Origin: Sphingobacterium bovistauri
GTDB taxonomy: Bacteria; Bacteroidota; Bacteroidia; Sphingobacteriales; Sphingobacteriaceae
Assembly (NCBI RefSeq): GCF_020295405.1
Contig: NZ_JADEYP010000012.1
Location: 45,562 to 109,561, forward strand
DNA length: 64,000 nucleotides
Direction of reading: 5' to 3'
Shown here: piece after piece, positions 19,809 to 28,167 of the stretch
Numbering within the stretch: position 1 is the first letter of the stretch
Layout of the letters: every line of letters begins with the position of its first letter
Translations under genes and position numbers: made by a program
The notes under the pieces: model-generated
Databases searched by the model: none
Told to the model about the DNA's origin: nothing
The model's input: the letters and a program-made list of their open reading frames with translations, nothing else

Positions 19809-20990
19809 ATGAGTAAGAAACTTACTATCGGTATGTTCGGATTTGGTGTGGTGGGCCAAGGGTTATACGATATTATAAAAACAAAAAACTTAAACTTAGA
19901 AATTAAAAAGTTCGTAATCAAAAATGCAGATAAAAAGCGTTCTTTACCTGCTGAATTATTTACAACGGACGCCAATATTATTTTGGATGATCCAGAGATC
20001 AACACCGTAGTAGAACTTATTGACGATGCTGATGCTGCTTTTGAGATAACTAAAAAAGCATTGTCCTCGGGCAAAAATGTAGTTTCTGCTAATAAAAAAA
20101 TGATTGCGACTCACCTTGAGGAATTAACAGAGATTCAACAGCAACACGGAACTTCACTTTTATACGAAGGTGCTGTATGTGGAAGTATTCCAATCATTCG
20201 TAATCTAGAAGAATATTATGACAACGAACTTTTACACTCCGTAAGTGGAATTTTCAACGGTTCTTCGAATTACATTTTGTCTAAGATTTTCAACGAAGGA
20301 CAAAGTTATGGTGATGCATTGAAAAAAGCACAAGAATTAGGCTTTGCCGAGACTAATCCGATTTTAGATGTTGGAGGTTATGATCCGAAATATAAATTAA
20401 CTATTGTCGCTTCACATGCTTATGGTCTATTTGTCAATCCGGAAACGATATTGAATCTTGGAATCGACAAGTTGAATGACAATGATATTCGTTTCGCACG
20501 TGAGAAAAATTTAAAAATTAAATTAATTCCGTTTGCAAAAGAAATAAGCAATAGTGAAGTCGTGTTGTATGTGTTACCTCGATTTATAAATAAAGATAAC
20601 ATCTTATATAACGTTGAAAACGAAAACAACGGCGTATTGGTAAAAGCTGCATTTGCTGATGAGCAATTCTTCTATGGTAAAGGTGCAGGTGGTCACCCGA
20701 CAGGCTCTGCTGTACTTTCGGACATTACGGCTCTTCGTTACGACTATCGCTACGAATATAAAAAGCATTTGGAGTCACAAGAATTAAATTATTCAACGAA
20801 TTACGACTTGAAAATATACTTAAGATATCAAGACGAAGACGTATTAGAAAATATAGAATTCAAGTCTATCATAGAACGTTTTTATGGCGAAAATTCCAAA
20901 TACGTGATTGGATACATAAATCTTCAAGAAATAATTGACAAGCGTGATTTGATTAATCAAGATGGTAACTTCTTAGCCGAATTACCGTAA
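19809..20990 (+). CDS. hom: Homoserine dehydrogenase
   Basis: 393 residues. An N-terminal NAD(P)-binding Rossmann fold with GMFGFGVVGQG is followed by NKKMIATHL and the catalytic domain signature (EGAVCGSIPIIRNLEEYY, SGIFNGSSNYILSKI, GFAETNPILDVGGYDPKYKL). It reduces aspartate semialdehyde to homoserine, the precursor for threonine and methionine. The C-terminal about 80 residues (after HPTGSAVLSDITALRYDYR) look like a short or degenerate ACT-type region. No aspartokinase fusion. Lies downstream of metY and its SAM riboswitch. Confidence 0.93.
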   Translation: MSKKLTIGMFGFGVVGQGLYDIIKTKNLNLEIKKFVIKNADKKRSLPAELFTTDANIILDDPEINTVVELIDDADAAFEITKKALSSGKNVVSANKKMIATHLEELTEIQQQHGTSLLYEGAVCGSIPIIRNLEEYYDNELLHSVSGIFNGSSNYILSKIFNEGQSYGDALKKAQELGFAETNPILDVGGYDPKYKLTIVASHAYGLFVNPETILNLGIDKLNDNDIRFAREKNLKIKLIPFAKEISNSEVVLYVLPRFINKDNILYNVENENNGVLVKAAFADEQFFYGKGAGGHPTGSAVLSDITALRYDYRYEYKKHLESQELNYSTNYDLKIYLRYQDEDVLENIEFKSIIERFYGENSKYVIGYINLQEIIDKRDLINQDGNFLAELP

Positions 20991-21123
20991 TAGAAATACT
21001 GAAAAATCACAAAAACAGAGTCCTAAAATAAGAAGCTACGAATAAGCGTTAAAATTCATTAAAACAATTGCTTAAGTTATGATTATTCATTAGTTTTAGT
21101 CATTAACATTATATTTTGATTTT

Positions 21124-21300
21124 ATGAGAAAGCTAGGTGGCATTTTTTTCTTATCATTATGGACAAGTTTGGGATGGGCTCAAGCAGAACAACCAGTAGA
21201 ACATCGTTCTTCAACTGGGTATATTATTATTGGTGCTATCCTTTTAGTAGGGGTTATTATAATTCTCTACAATAAACAAAAAAGAAGATTTAACGATTAA
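21124..21300 (+). CDS. Tiny membrane protein with signal peptide, function unknown
   Basis: 58 residues. A cleavable-looking signal peptide (FFLSLWTSLGWAQA) is followed by a short polar segment, a transmembrane helix (GYIIIGAILLVGVIIILY) and a basic tail KQKRRFND. The ATG lies shortly after a T-rich box (21111-21119), and the stop directly precedes a perfect palindromic terminator. Layout closely resembles the 72-residue protein at 27402-27620 on the other strand. No family recognised. Confidence 0.6.
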   Translation: MRKLGGIFFLSLWTSLGWAQAEQPVEHRSSTGYIIIGAILLVGVIIILYNKQKRRFND

Positions 21301-21338
21301 AACAAAAGAGGTTGTGTATATACACAACCTCTTTTGTT
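21301..21338. terminator. Perfectly palindromic bidirectional terminator
   Basis: All 38 bases are self-complementary, from AACAAAAGAGGTTGTGTA to its complement. It separates the convergent small membrane-protein gene and the NtrC-type regulator gene and can serve both. Confidence 0.9.
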
Positions 21339-21343
21339 TGGAT

Positions 21344-22693
21344 TTACTTTAGCTTATTTCGCAATTCCGCTTCAGACATTCCAATTTTTTGCGCTGTCCT
21401 TCCTATGTCACCTTCATTTTTATTCAATTTATGCGTCAAAAATTTATTTTCTGCAAAATTCATAAAGTCCTCGTAACTCTCCATACGATCAAGGTCAATC
21501 ATCGATGAACCGGTACTAGCCGAATTATGCGTCGAAACAGAAGGATTAGCAAACATACTCACATCTGCAGCAGTAACTTCTTTCCCACTTAAGATTATCA
21601 AACGCTCCACCATATTACGAAGTTCTCGAATATTTCCTGTCCATGGTAAAGCTTGTAAAGCCGCCATAGCATCTTTTGTAATATCTTTCGTTGGAATATT
21701 ATAATCTTCACATATTTCTGCACAGAAAGAAGATGCTAACATTGGAATATCATCGCGACGCTGTGCTAAGGATGGAACGTGAATTAAAATAACACTCAAA
21801 CGATGGTACAAATCCATACGGAAATTACCTTCATCAATCTCTTTTAACAAGTCCTTATTGGTGGCTGCAATAACACGTACATCAACCGAAATTTCTTTCT
21901 CCCCTCCTACACGTGTAATTTTATTCTCTTGCAAAGCACGCAACACCTTAGCTTGTGCAGATAGACTCATATCTCCTATCTCATCCAAAAATAATGTGCC
22001 GCCACTCGCCTGTTCAAACTTACCTATACGTTGTTTTACAGCCGATGTGAATGAACCCTTTTCATGCCCAAACAATTCGGATTCAATTAATTCAGAGGGA
22101 ATAGCTGCACAGTTAACTTCTACCAAAGGAGCAGACGCACGATTAGACTTCTCATGCAACCATCTCGCAACCAGCTCTTTTCCAGAACCATTAGCTCCAG
22201 TTATTAAAACACGTGCATCCGTAGGTGCAACTTTATCTATACTATCTTTAATTATGGAGATTCCTTGTGAATCACCTAATATTTCTTTTGTTTTCGAAAC
22301 TTTACGCTTTAAAACTTTAGTTTCCTTAACCAAAGTCCCTTTTTCAAGCGCATTACGAACAGTAATGAGCAATCGATTTAAGTCCAACGGCTTTTCTAAG
22401 AAATCAAAAGCTCCTTTGCGCGCTGCCTCTACTGCAGTTTCTATTGTTCCATGACCCGATATCATAATAATTGGCACATCCGAAAACTCCTTAGCTACAC
22501 TAAGGACTTCCATTCCGTCCATTTTATTCATTTTAATATCACAAAGGACAAGATCAATTTTCTCTTTCTTTAATATTTCTAATCCATCGGCACCATTATC
22601 TACGTCTAATACTTTATAATCTTCATACTCCAAAATATCTCGAAGTGAACTGCGTATCGGACGTTCGTCATCAATAATCAAAACTGTTGCCAT
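21344..22693 (-). CDS. NtrC-type sigma-54-interacting response regulator
   Basis: 449 residues. The receiver domain (1-120) has phospho-acceptor D52 in LVLCDIK and K104. The AAA+ domain has Walker A GANGSGKE (166-173), Walker B GTLFLDEIG (232-240) and the NIRELRN segment. The C-terminal Fis-type helix-turn-helix (GDIGRTAQKIGMSEAELRNKLK) ends the protein. The sigma-54 contact loop reads GSFTSA (213-218) rather than GAFTGA. No sensor kinase gene is adjacent, so it is an orphan regulator here. Targets unknown. Confidence 0.9.
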   Translation of the reverse strand: MATVLIIDDERPIRSSLRDILEYEDYKVLDVDNGADGLEILKKEKIDLVLCDIKMNKMDGMEVLSVAKEFSDVPIIMISGHGTIETAVEAARKGAFDFLEKPLDLNRLLITVRNALEKGTLVKETKVLKRKVSKTKEILGDSQGISIIKDSIDKVAPTDARVLITGANGSGKELVARWLHEKSNRASAPLVEVNCAAIPSELIESELFGHEKGSFTSAVKQRIGKFEQASGGTLFLDEIGDMSLSAQAKVLRALQENKITRVGGEKEISVDVRVIAATNKDLLKEIDEGNFRMDLYHRLSVILIHVPSLAQRRDDIPMLASSFCAEICEDYNIPTKDITKDAMAALQALPWTGNIRELRNMVERLIILSGKEVTAADVSMFANPSVSTHNSASTGSSMIDLDRMESYEDFMNFAENKFLTHKLNKNEGDIGRTAQKIGMSEAELRNKLK

Positions 22694-22754
22694 AGTTATA
22701 TATGTATATTTAATTGGTTAACAAAATAAGAAAATATGTGAGAAAAACAAAAAG

Positions 22755-23130
22755 AAGCAAACCTTATAAGCCGGGTTCTGTATCCTTGAGAAAGGACTTC
22801 TATCATTTATCTAGGCCTGCACTCGCGCACAGGCTCCATCAACCTACCCATTGTGAGTTTTCCGAAGAAAAAAAGACGAGCAGCCTTTGAATCTCACAAC
22901 CTATTTGGTTTTTCAACACACGAGGTTTACCGTAATGCATGTTACCATACAAGACCGTGAGCTCTTACCTCACATTTTCACCCTTACCACAGGACTAGCC
23001 TATGGCGGTATATTCTCTGTGGCACTTTCTGTCTACCCGTAGGCATCCTTCCCGTTAGGAAGCGTGTCGCTCTATGTTGCCCGGACTTTCCTCTTTCCCA
23101 TTACAGGACAGCGATAGAACCAGTTTGCTT
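22755..23130 (-). ncRNA. rnpB: RNase P RNA (class A)
   Basis: Read on the minus strand, it contains the universal core GAGGAAAGTCCGGGC (23079-23093) near the 5' end, and near the 3' end ACAGAACCCGGCTTATAAGG, the pairing partner for P4 and the tRNA-CCA-binding region. P1 is formed by AAGCAAAC (5') and GTTTGCTT (3'), defining the ends. The 376-base length is normal. It is the catalytic RNA that matures tRNA 5' ends. Confidence 0.95.
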
Positions 23131-23136
23131 CAGTTG

Positions 23137-23144
23137 CAAAGGTA
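23137..23144 (-). promoter_or_regulatory. -7 element of the rnpB promoter
   Basis: On the minus strand TACCTTTG, exact TAnnTTTG, with 6 bases between its last G and the first base of P1 at 23130. Because the 5' end of RNase P RNA is set by P1, this pair gives an internal ruler for -7-box-to-start distance in this genome. No good TTTG is found at the usual spacing upstream. Confidence 0.75.
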
Positions 23145-23247
23145 CGCCAATTATTCCAATTAGAAGTTATTCCCCAATAAAGATTTCATATTCAATTTAT
23201 CGTCTGAATTCTTATATTTATTTAACCATTAGATAAAATAGCTTTAG

Positions 23248-24033
23248 ATGGCAAAATTTTATGACCTAAATAAAGATGAACGTTTGATTTTGACCGCCAA
23301 AATCAGTGATGCTATATTAGCTGATTTACGTACTCTAGAAATAGAAAATATACTTAACTACTTTGCTGATGATGATGATACTTATATTCGTAAAACCGCT
23401 TATTTAACAATCGGAAAGATTTGGAAAAAGAATGAAAATTTGCGACCAACTATTTTGGACACATTGCAAAAATTATTTGACTCAGTAGATGAAAAAGTAC
23501 GACAAACCACAATAAATGCTGCTGGTGAAATTGGAATGTCGGATTTCAAAACTGTAGTACAATTCTTTGATCAAGGTTTATTTGATAACCACCATATTGT
23601 TAGAAATGCAGTAATTGGTTCTGTTAAGAAAATGGGAGAAAAAAATCCCAACCCAACTCTTATTTGGGCGAAGAAATATTTGCATCATCCGGACAAAGAG
23701 ATTCGAAGAGAGATATGTCATGGCATAGAATTAAGAGGACGTACACATCCACAAGATATACTACCCTTGCTAAAAGAACTTCAAAATGATGAAACAGCTA
23801 GGGTAAAAAACACTTTAATACATGTAATAGGTCAGATTGCGTATAAAAAAGGTTGTCTACAAATCGTAGTGGATCATCTCAACACTTGGGAAAACCAAGC
23901 TATCATCACGAAGGCCTTAGATGAAATCGTAGATGTTCACCATCGTTATAAAGATTTTGCAATATTAACTACACAGCAAGCCATAGATTATATAGATAAA
24001 TATGCACAAGTAAGAAATAATATAATCCAGTAA
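23248..24033 (+). CDS. HEAT-repeat protein
   Basis: 261 residues composed of about five to six HEAT-type helical pairs, e.g. DTYIRKTAYLTIGKIWK, DEKVRQTTINAAGEIG, HHIVRNAVIGSVKKMGEKN, DKEIRREICHGIELRG, TARVKNTLIHVIGQIA. No signal peptide, so cytoplasmic. HEAT arrays are protein-protein scaffolds; some related proteins are DNA-repair glycosylases of the AlkD type, but I see no basis to claim that here. Starts 117 bases upstream of rnpB on the opposite strand (divergent). The next gene starts 3 bases after its stop. Confidence 0.75.
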   Translation: MAKFYDLNKDERLILTAKISDAILADLRTLEIENILNYFADDDDTYIRKTAYLTIGKIWKKNENLRPTILDTLQKLFDSVDEKVRQTTINAAGEIGMSDFKTVVQFFDQGLFDNHHIVRNAVIGSVKKMGEKNPNPTLIWAKKYLHHPDKEIRREICHGIELRGRTHPQDILPLLKELQNDETARVKNTLIHVIGQIAYKKGCLQIVVDHLNTWENQAIITKALDEIVDVHHRYKDFAILTTQQAIDYIDKYAQVRNNIIQ

Positions 24034-24036
24034 AAC

Positions 24037-24495
24037 ATGAATCTTAAAAAATTAAAAATATACCACATCTATCTAGTCTTAGCGATTATAACTTTGATAT
24101 TAGGACTAATTATCTATCTCTCTAGAGAGTTTTATTCTTTTACACTTAATATTCACGATACATTTCTAATCATTCCGCTTGTTCTAATTGTAGCATTAGT
24201 TTTTGTTATAAATTCTATATTCGGAATATTCTATTGGTGGACGGATAAGAATAACACATTTAAAATAAATCCAGTGTTACCTAGAATTCATCATATAGTA
24301 GCGATTAGTTCCTCCATATTTTATTTTTTTGGACAAATGATTGCATTAATAAATCACAACAACCTAGATCCCTATTTAAATGAGATAGAATCAAAAGTCA
24401 ATATAATATTTGTATACCTCTTAATATTAAGCATATTTCTATTTTTTACAATACTTATTTTAGCCTTAATAAAACGACGAAATAACGTTCGTTAA
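24037..24495 (+). CDS. Four-helix integral membrane protein, function unknown
   Basis: 152 residues, four predicted membrane segments (about 10-28, 45-68, 85-107, 122-145). The second is preceded by NIHDTFLIIP, which resembles the HDTYYVV-type motif at a membrane entry in heme-copper oxidase subunit I; histidines also occur at IHHIVA. This may be a relic or distant relative of that family, but no haem-ligand pattern can be shown. Translationally linked to the HEAT protein (3-base gap). Confidence 0.6.
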   Translation: MNLKKLKIYHIYLVLAIITLILGLIIYLSREFYSFTLNIHDTFLIIPLVLIVALVFVINSIFGIFYWWTDKNNTFKINPVLPRIHHIVAISSSIFYFFGQMIALINHNNLDPYLNEIESKVNIIFVYLLILSIFLFFTILILALIKRRNNVR

Positions 24496-24591
24496 AAAAT
24501 TTTTCCTATACCAAGTATTTTACTTAAATTACTTAATAGATTAAAAAATCTATTTAAAGAACAAGAACACAAAAACCGTTATACTACAATT

Positions 24592-24966
24592 ATGAGAATA
24601 TTTAAATTCATTGTCTGCCTTTTAGCCGGACTCATGTTTATAAACGCAGGTTTAAATAAACTTTTCCAATATATTCCAACCCCAGAATTGAGTGAACAAC
24701 TAATCAAAGTAAATCAAGCTTTTGAAACTATCGCTTGGCTAATGCCGCTTGTTGCTGTTGTAGAAATTGTAGGCGGACTATTATTTGTCATTCCTAAAAC
24801 TCGTGCGTTGGGAGCAATTGTTCTTTTTCCTATTATGGTCGGAATCATGTTGCAGCACATTTATTATGCACCTGAGGGATTACCAATGGCTGGTATTTTC
24901 TTAATTATCATTCTTTGGGCGATTATTGATAATAGAAATAAATATCTAACGTTAATTGAGAAATAA
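24592..24966 (+). CDS. DoxX family membrane protein
   Basis: 124 residues with four membrane segments and the DoxX pattern: an N-terminal helix ending in GLMFINAGLNKLFQYIP, then LMPLVAVVEIVGGLLFVIP, a helix before HIYYAPEGLP, and a last helix. DoxX-like proteins are small quinone- or redox-linked membrane proteins, often of undefined role. First gene of a four-gene set with gaps of 19, 7 and 11 bases. An AATAGATT/AATCTATT hairpin or operator-like repeat (24535-24554) lies in its leader. Confidence 0.8.
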   Translation: MRIFKFIVCLLAGLMFINAGLNKLFQYIPTPELSEQLIKVNQAFETIAWLMPLVAVVEIVGGLLFVIPKTRALGAIVLFPIMVGIMLQHIYYAPEGLPMAGIFLIIILWAIIDNRNKYLTLIEK

Positions 24967-24985
24967 CTAAAACAAACTTAATACC

Positions 24986-25429
24986 ATGGCAAAGATACAT
25001 TCTTACTTGAATTTCAATGGAAATTGCGAAGAAGCTTTCAATTTCTATAAAAATGTTTTCAAAACTGAAATAGGCTGGATCGGAAGATTCGGCGATATAC
25101 CTGAAGATCCAAACGTTACGATTGCAGATGCCGATAAAAACAAAATCATGCATATCTCAATCAATATCAACAAAGACCAAATGTTGATGGGTTCAGACTG
25201 CTTAGAAAGTTTTGGTCAAAAGGCCGTTTTTGGGACTTCCAATTATATTATGCTGGATGTTGATAATGCAGACGAAGCACAGGAACTATTTGCAGCACTG
25301 ACCGTCAATGCGCAAAATTTAGAAATGGCTTTAGCAGATACCTTTTTCGCAGAGCTATTTTCGTCCTTTACGGATCAATTTGGCATAGCATGGATGATAC
25401 ATTTCGAAGGAAACAGAAAGTTTCAATAA
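24986..25429 (+). CDS. VOC-superfamily (PhnB/glyoxalase-like) protein
   Basis: 147 residues beginning SYLNFNGNCEEAFNFYKNVF, the start typical of PhnB-type VOC proteins (3-demethylubiquinone-9 3-methyltransferase-like annotation). It has paired beta-alpha-beta units and the ADTFFAELFSSFTDQFGIAWMI ending with the conserved Asp-Xaa-Phe-Gly-Xaa-Xaa-Trp. Probable dimeric metal or small-molecule binding enzyme; substrate unknown. Second gene of the DoxX operon. Confidence 0.85.
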   Translation: MAKIHSYLNFNGNCEEAFNFYKNVFKTEIGWIGRFGDIPEDPNVTIADADKNKIMHISININKDQMLMGSDCLESFGQKAVFGTSNYIMLDVDNADEAQELFAALTVNAQNLEMALADTFFAELFSSFTDQFGIAWMIHFEGNRKFQ

Positions 25430-25436
25430 ATAACTA

Positions 25437-25976
25437 ATGAAAACTTTCATCATCTTACTTCGTGCTGTCAATGTTTCTGGCAAGAATATTATCAAGATGA
25501 CTGACCTTAAAGCACAACTTGAGCAATATGATTTTAAAGAAGTAAAAACATATATACAAAGTGGGAATATCTTACTCCAATGTGCTTTGCCTGCTAAGGA
25601 TGTGCAATCGTCTATTCAAAATTGTATTTCAACGCATTTCGGTTTAGATATAAACGTTTTTGTGTTGGATGAACAAAAATTGAACAACATACTGCAACAG
25701 AATCCTTTTGCAGGGAATCAAGAAGGCAACAAGGTATATATCACAATTCTTGACAAAGAACCAGAAAAAGATCTTGCTAATAAATTTAAGGAAATTGATT
25801 TGGGCAAAGAAGAGTATATTTTAGCTGGTGACATCTTTTATTTTTACCTCCCTGAGGGTATGGCGAAAAGTAAACTTAGCAATCCATTTATTGAATCCAA
25901 GCTCAAAGTAATAGCAACAGGACGAAATCTCAATACGATGGTGAAACTACAACAATTAGCAGTACAGATTAACTAA
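25437..25976 (+). CDS. DUF1697 domain-containing protein
   Basis: 179 residues. The start FIILLRAVNVSGKNIIKMTDLK and the segment TYIQSGNILLQ are the DUF1697 hallmark, with the C-terminal TGRNLNTMVKL block. A cytosolic protein of unknown function, about the standard length (180). Seven bases after the VOC gene, 11 before the SRPBCC gene. Confidence 0.88.
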   Translation: MKTFIILLRAVNVSGKNIIKMTDLKAQLEQYDFKEVKTYIQSGNILLQCALPAKDVQSSIQNCISTHFGLDINVFVLDEQKLNNILQQNPFAGNQEGNKVYITILDKEPEKDLANKFKEIDLGKEEYILAGDIFYFYLPEGMAKSKLSNPFIESKLKVIATGRNLNTMVKLQQLAVQIN

Positions 25977-25987
25977 CCTAATAAATC

Positions 25988-26506
25988 ATGAAAATATTAA
26001 AAAATATACTAATTGCCTTACTTGTATTAGTTGGTATTGTATTAATAATTGCAGCAATACTTCCCAAAACATTCCATGCAGGAAATGAATTAGTTGTAAA
26101 CAAAAATGCACATGAGGTCTTCGAATATGTAAAGCAAATCAAAAAGCAAGGCGAATATGACAACTGGTCAAGACAAGATCCTGACATTGAAAAACAATAT
26201 ACTGGTGAAGATGGAACGGTTGGTTTTACTTATACTTGGAAAAGTAAAAAAGTAGGTAATGGCAAACAAGTAATTACCAAAATAGAAGATGGAAAAAGAG
26301 TAGAAATGGATTTATTCTTTGACAATGCTGAGGAAGCAAATAAATCTTTTATTGCAGTAGATTCAATAGCGCCATCACAAACTAAAGTTACTTGGGAAAT
26401 TGATGGCAAAATGCCATTTCCCTTTAATATCTTCACTTTATTTTATGATATGAATGAAGATTTCAAACAAGGACTTCTAAATCTCAAAAATAATTTAGAA
26501 AAATAA
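25988..26506 (+). CDS. Membrane-anchored SRPBCC (START-like) protein
   Basis: 172 residues. An N-terminal hydrophobic helix (IALLVLVGIVLIIAAIL) is followed by the polyketide-cyclase/dehydrase-like SRPBCC domain: VNKNAHEVFEYVKQIKKQGEYDNWS, the EDGKRVEMDLFF beta strands, and a long C-terminal helix (MNEDFKQGLLNLKNNL). Binds hydrophobic ligands in the family; ligand unknown. Last gene of the DoxX-VOC-DUF1697 operon. Confidence 0.8.
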   Translation: MKILKNILIALLVLVGIVLIIAAILPKTFHAGNELVVNKNAHEVFEYVKQIKKQGEYDNWSRQDPDIEKQYTGEDGTVGFTYTWKSKKVGNGKQVITKIEDGKRVEMDLFFDNAEEANKSFIAVDSIAPSQTKVTWEIDGKMPFPFNIFTLFYDMNEDFKQGLLNLKNNLEK

Positions 26507-26541
26507 TAGAAGGAGGATATTTTCCTCCTTCTATTATTTTT
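26500..26541. terminator. Bidirectional terminator
   Basis: Long stem AAATAATAGAAGGAGGA with its complement, loop of about 4 bases, flanked by A and T runs. It serves the DoxX operon (+) and the HopJ gene (-), whose last codons it overlaps. Confidence 0.9.
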
Positions 26542-26869
26542 CTACTAATACTGTATTTTCAAAGTAAACACCGTTCCATCCATGTAACATGAATTGGCGG
26601 ATATTTTGATGATCTGTCGCCTCAGGTGTGGACAAAACAGCATCATAATGTTCCGCAAATAATGCCAACGTATCATCTTGAGAAAGATTGTTTAATTTTG
26701 CAAATGACAATACACGTGCACTACCTTGGTTTTCTGTTTCTGCATTGTTTTGATCTCCATTTTTAAACGCCGAAGGCGAATAAATATAATGAGCATCGAT
26801 GTAAGCTAAAACATCTTTGAATACTATTTGTTTAGCTTTTAGTTGTTGTAATAATTCATTTAAAGACAT
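26534..26869 (-). CDS. HopJ-type family protein
   Basis: 111 residues from ATG 26869. It matches the HopJ type III effector family by KDVLAYIDAHYIYSPSAFKNG, NQGSARVLSFAKL, LFAEHYDAVL and FMLHGWNGVYF. Despite the name, homologues are common in free-living bacteria without type III secretion, and none is seen here; the function is unknown. A TTG start 6 bases upstream falls inside the -7 box and is not used. Confidence 0.85.
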   Translation of the reverse strand: MSLNELLQQLKAKQIVFKDVLAYIDAHYIYSPSAFKNGDQNNAETENQGSARVLSFAKLNNLSQDDTLALFAEHYDAVLSTPEATDHQNIRQFMLHGWNGVYFENTVLVEK

Positions 26870-26872
26870 AAA

Positions 26873-26880
26873 CAAATATA
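26873..26880 (-). promoter_or_regulatory. -7 element immediately before the HopJ-like gene
   Basis: Minus strand TATATTTG, 3 bases from the ATG. Same geometry as at 14566-14573; predicts a leaderless message. Confidence 0.5.
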
Positions 26881-26896
26881 AATTATTTCTATACGT

Positions 26897-27346
26897 ATGA
26901 AGAATTCTATGCTGATAATATCGACATGTGTTGCTTTATTGACAACTGGATGTCAAAATCCCACAAACAAAAATCAAGATACACCTGTTCACACCGACAC
27001 AAATACGGCAGTGCATGACGACCACAATTCTCAAAACTCATTGGACTGGGCTGGTACTTATCAAGATACTATTCCTTGTGCAGACTGTCCTGGCATACTA
27101 GCTACAATCAAATTACACGAAGATGGCACATATTCTTATTCTGCCAAATATTTAGAACGAAAAACTATACTGCAAGACACAGGACGCTTTATGTGGCACA
27201 ACAACGGCAGTGTAGTGCACTTGAAAGGCAAAGAAATTGACACAAAATACAAAGTTGGAGAAAATGTACTATTGCAGGCAGATAGTACAGGGAACATTAT
27301 AAAAAGTGAAATGTCCGACAAATTTTCTTTACACAAAGTACTGTAA
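26897..27346 (+). CDS. NlpE-like copper-resistance lipoprotein
   Basis: 149 residues. A lipoprotein signal peptide has lipobox LTTGC (Cys 19), then a Thr/His-rich linker, then the NlpE N-terminal domain: WAGTYQDTIPCADCPGI (CXXC), IKLHEDGTYSYSAKYL, GRFMWHNNGSVVHL. In enterobacteria NlpE reports envelope and copper stress to Cpx. No Cpx system is visible here; Bacteroidota homologues have only the N-terminal domain, as here. Starts 27 bases from the divergent HopJ gene. Confidence 0.88.
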   Translation: MKNSMLIISTCVALLTTGCQNPTNKNQDTPVHTDTNTAVHDDHNSQNSLDWAGTYQDTIPCADCPGILATIKLHEDGTYSYSAKYLERKTILQDTGRFMWHNNGSVVHLKGKEIDTKYKVGENVLLQADSTGNIIKSEMSDKFSLHKVL

Positions 27347-27347
27347 T

Positions 27348-27378
27348 AAAAAAGGTTGCTCTTACTGCAACCTTTTTT
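27348..27378. terminator. Bidirectional terminator after nlpE
   Basis: Stem AAAAAAGGTTGC/GCAACCTTTTTT with a 7-base loop; ends nlpE (+) and the small membrane-protein gene (-). Confidence 0.88.
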
Positions 27379-27401
27379 TATAACATTACTAGTTTAAACT
27401 G

Positions 27402-27620
27402 CTATTTCTTATTACCACGTAGCAATGCTACAAGCAAAAGAATAAATACCGCAGCACCGACTATCCAAACCCATGGTTTGGCAAACATATTGCCATCATC
27501 TTTATTAATGTCTATATCAATATCAAGCCCTTTATCCTGTGCAAAAGAATAAATTGAAGTGAAAACGAACGTAATTAACAATACTGAACGTTCCCAAGAT
27601 AGTGTCAAAAACTTTTTCAT
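27402..27620 (-). CDS. Small membrane protein with signal peptide, function unknown
   Basis: 72 residues. Signal peptide (SVLLITFVFTSIYSFAQ), acidic segment rich in Asp (LDIDIDINKDDGN), one transmembrane helix (VWIVGAAVFILLLVALL) and tail RGNKK. Same architecture as the 58-residue protein at 21124-21300, but with little sequence identity. No family recognised. Confidence 0.6.
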   Translation of the reverse strand: MKKFLTLSWERSVLLITFVFTSIYSFAQDKGLDIDIDINKDDGNMFAKPWVWIVGAAVFILLLVALLRGNKK

Positions 27621-27711
27621 AATGAAATAATAGTAAGTTTATAATTAGGAGTAAAACACAATACACCTCAAAATTGTTCTAAAAAGAAAAACAATTTTAA
27701 TAAATTACGCT

Positions 27712-28164
27712 ATGATTGAAGCATTAACAGCCAAAGCAGCTATACAAATTCTAAAACCTATAGAAGTGGTCTATGACGCAATTGTAAATCCTGAAAAAAT
27801 GAGCCAGTATTTTATTGAGCGAGGTACCGGACGTTTGGATGAAGGAACTGTTGTCGATTGGAAATTCCCTGAATTTGATGACATTTTTCCAGTTGAAGGA
27901 CGGTTAACACAATCTCATGACTATATTTCATTCGATTGGAGTGGCGGAACACCTGATATGTTGGTAGAAATATTCTTAGAAAAAATTTCACCTACAGCAA
28001 CTGTTGTTCGAATCAAAGAAGGCACATTTAGTACTGATGTTGATGATATAAAACAAGTTATTGGACAAACTGAAGGCTGGGCTAACTTTTTAGCTTGTCT
28101 TAAAGCTTATCTAGAATATGGGATAAACCTTCGCAAAGGAGCTTTCGACTTTATGAAACATTAA
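27712..28164 (+). CDS. SRPBCC (AHSA1-like) protein
   Basis: 150 residues, cytosolic, AHSA1-type START fold: AAIQILKPIEVVYDAIVNPEKMSQYF, FPVEGRLTQSHDYISFDWSG, VVRIKEG, TEGWANFLACLKAYLEYGI. Binds or turns over a small hydrophobic molecule in the family; ligand unknown. First of six genes separated by 3, 5, -14, 15 and 4 bases, a single operon ending at the terminator at 31231-31272. Confidence 0.85.
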   Translation: MIEALTAKAAIQILKPIEVVYDAIVNPEKMSQYFIERGTGRLDEGTVVDWKFPEFDDIFPVEGRLTQSHDYISFDWSGGTPDMLVEIFLEKISPTATVVRIKEGTFSTDVDDIKQVIGQTEGWANFLACLKAYLEYGINLRKGAFDFMKH

Positions 28165-28167
28165 GCA

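Noticed and set aside
21858..22454. 198-codon open frame antisense to the NtrC-type regulator
   Set aside because: It lies wholly inside the AAA+ coding region, its translation is Ser/Thr/Pro-rich without family motifs, and the minus-strand gene is certain.
26534..26869. Type III secretion effector (because of the HopJ name)
   Set aside because: No type III apparatus or chaperone is visible, and HopJ homologues are widespread in non-pathogens.
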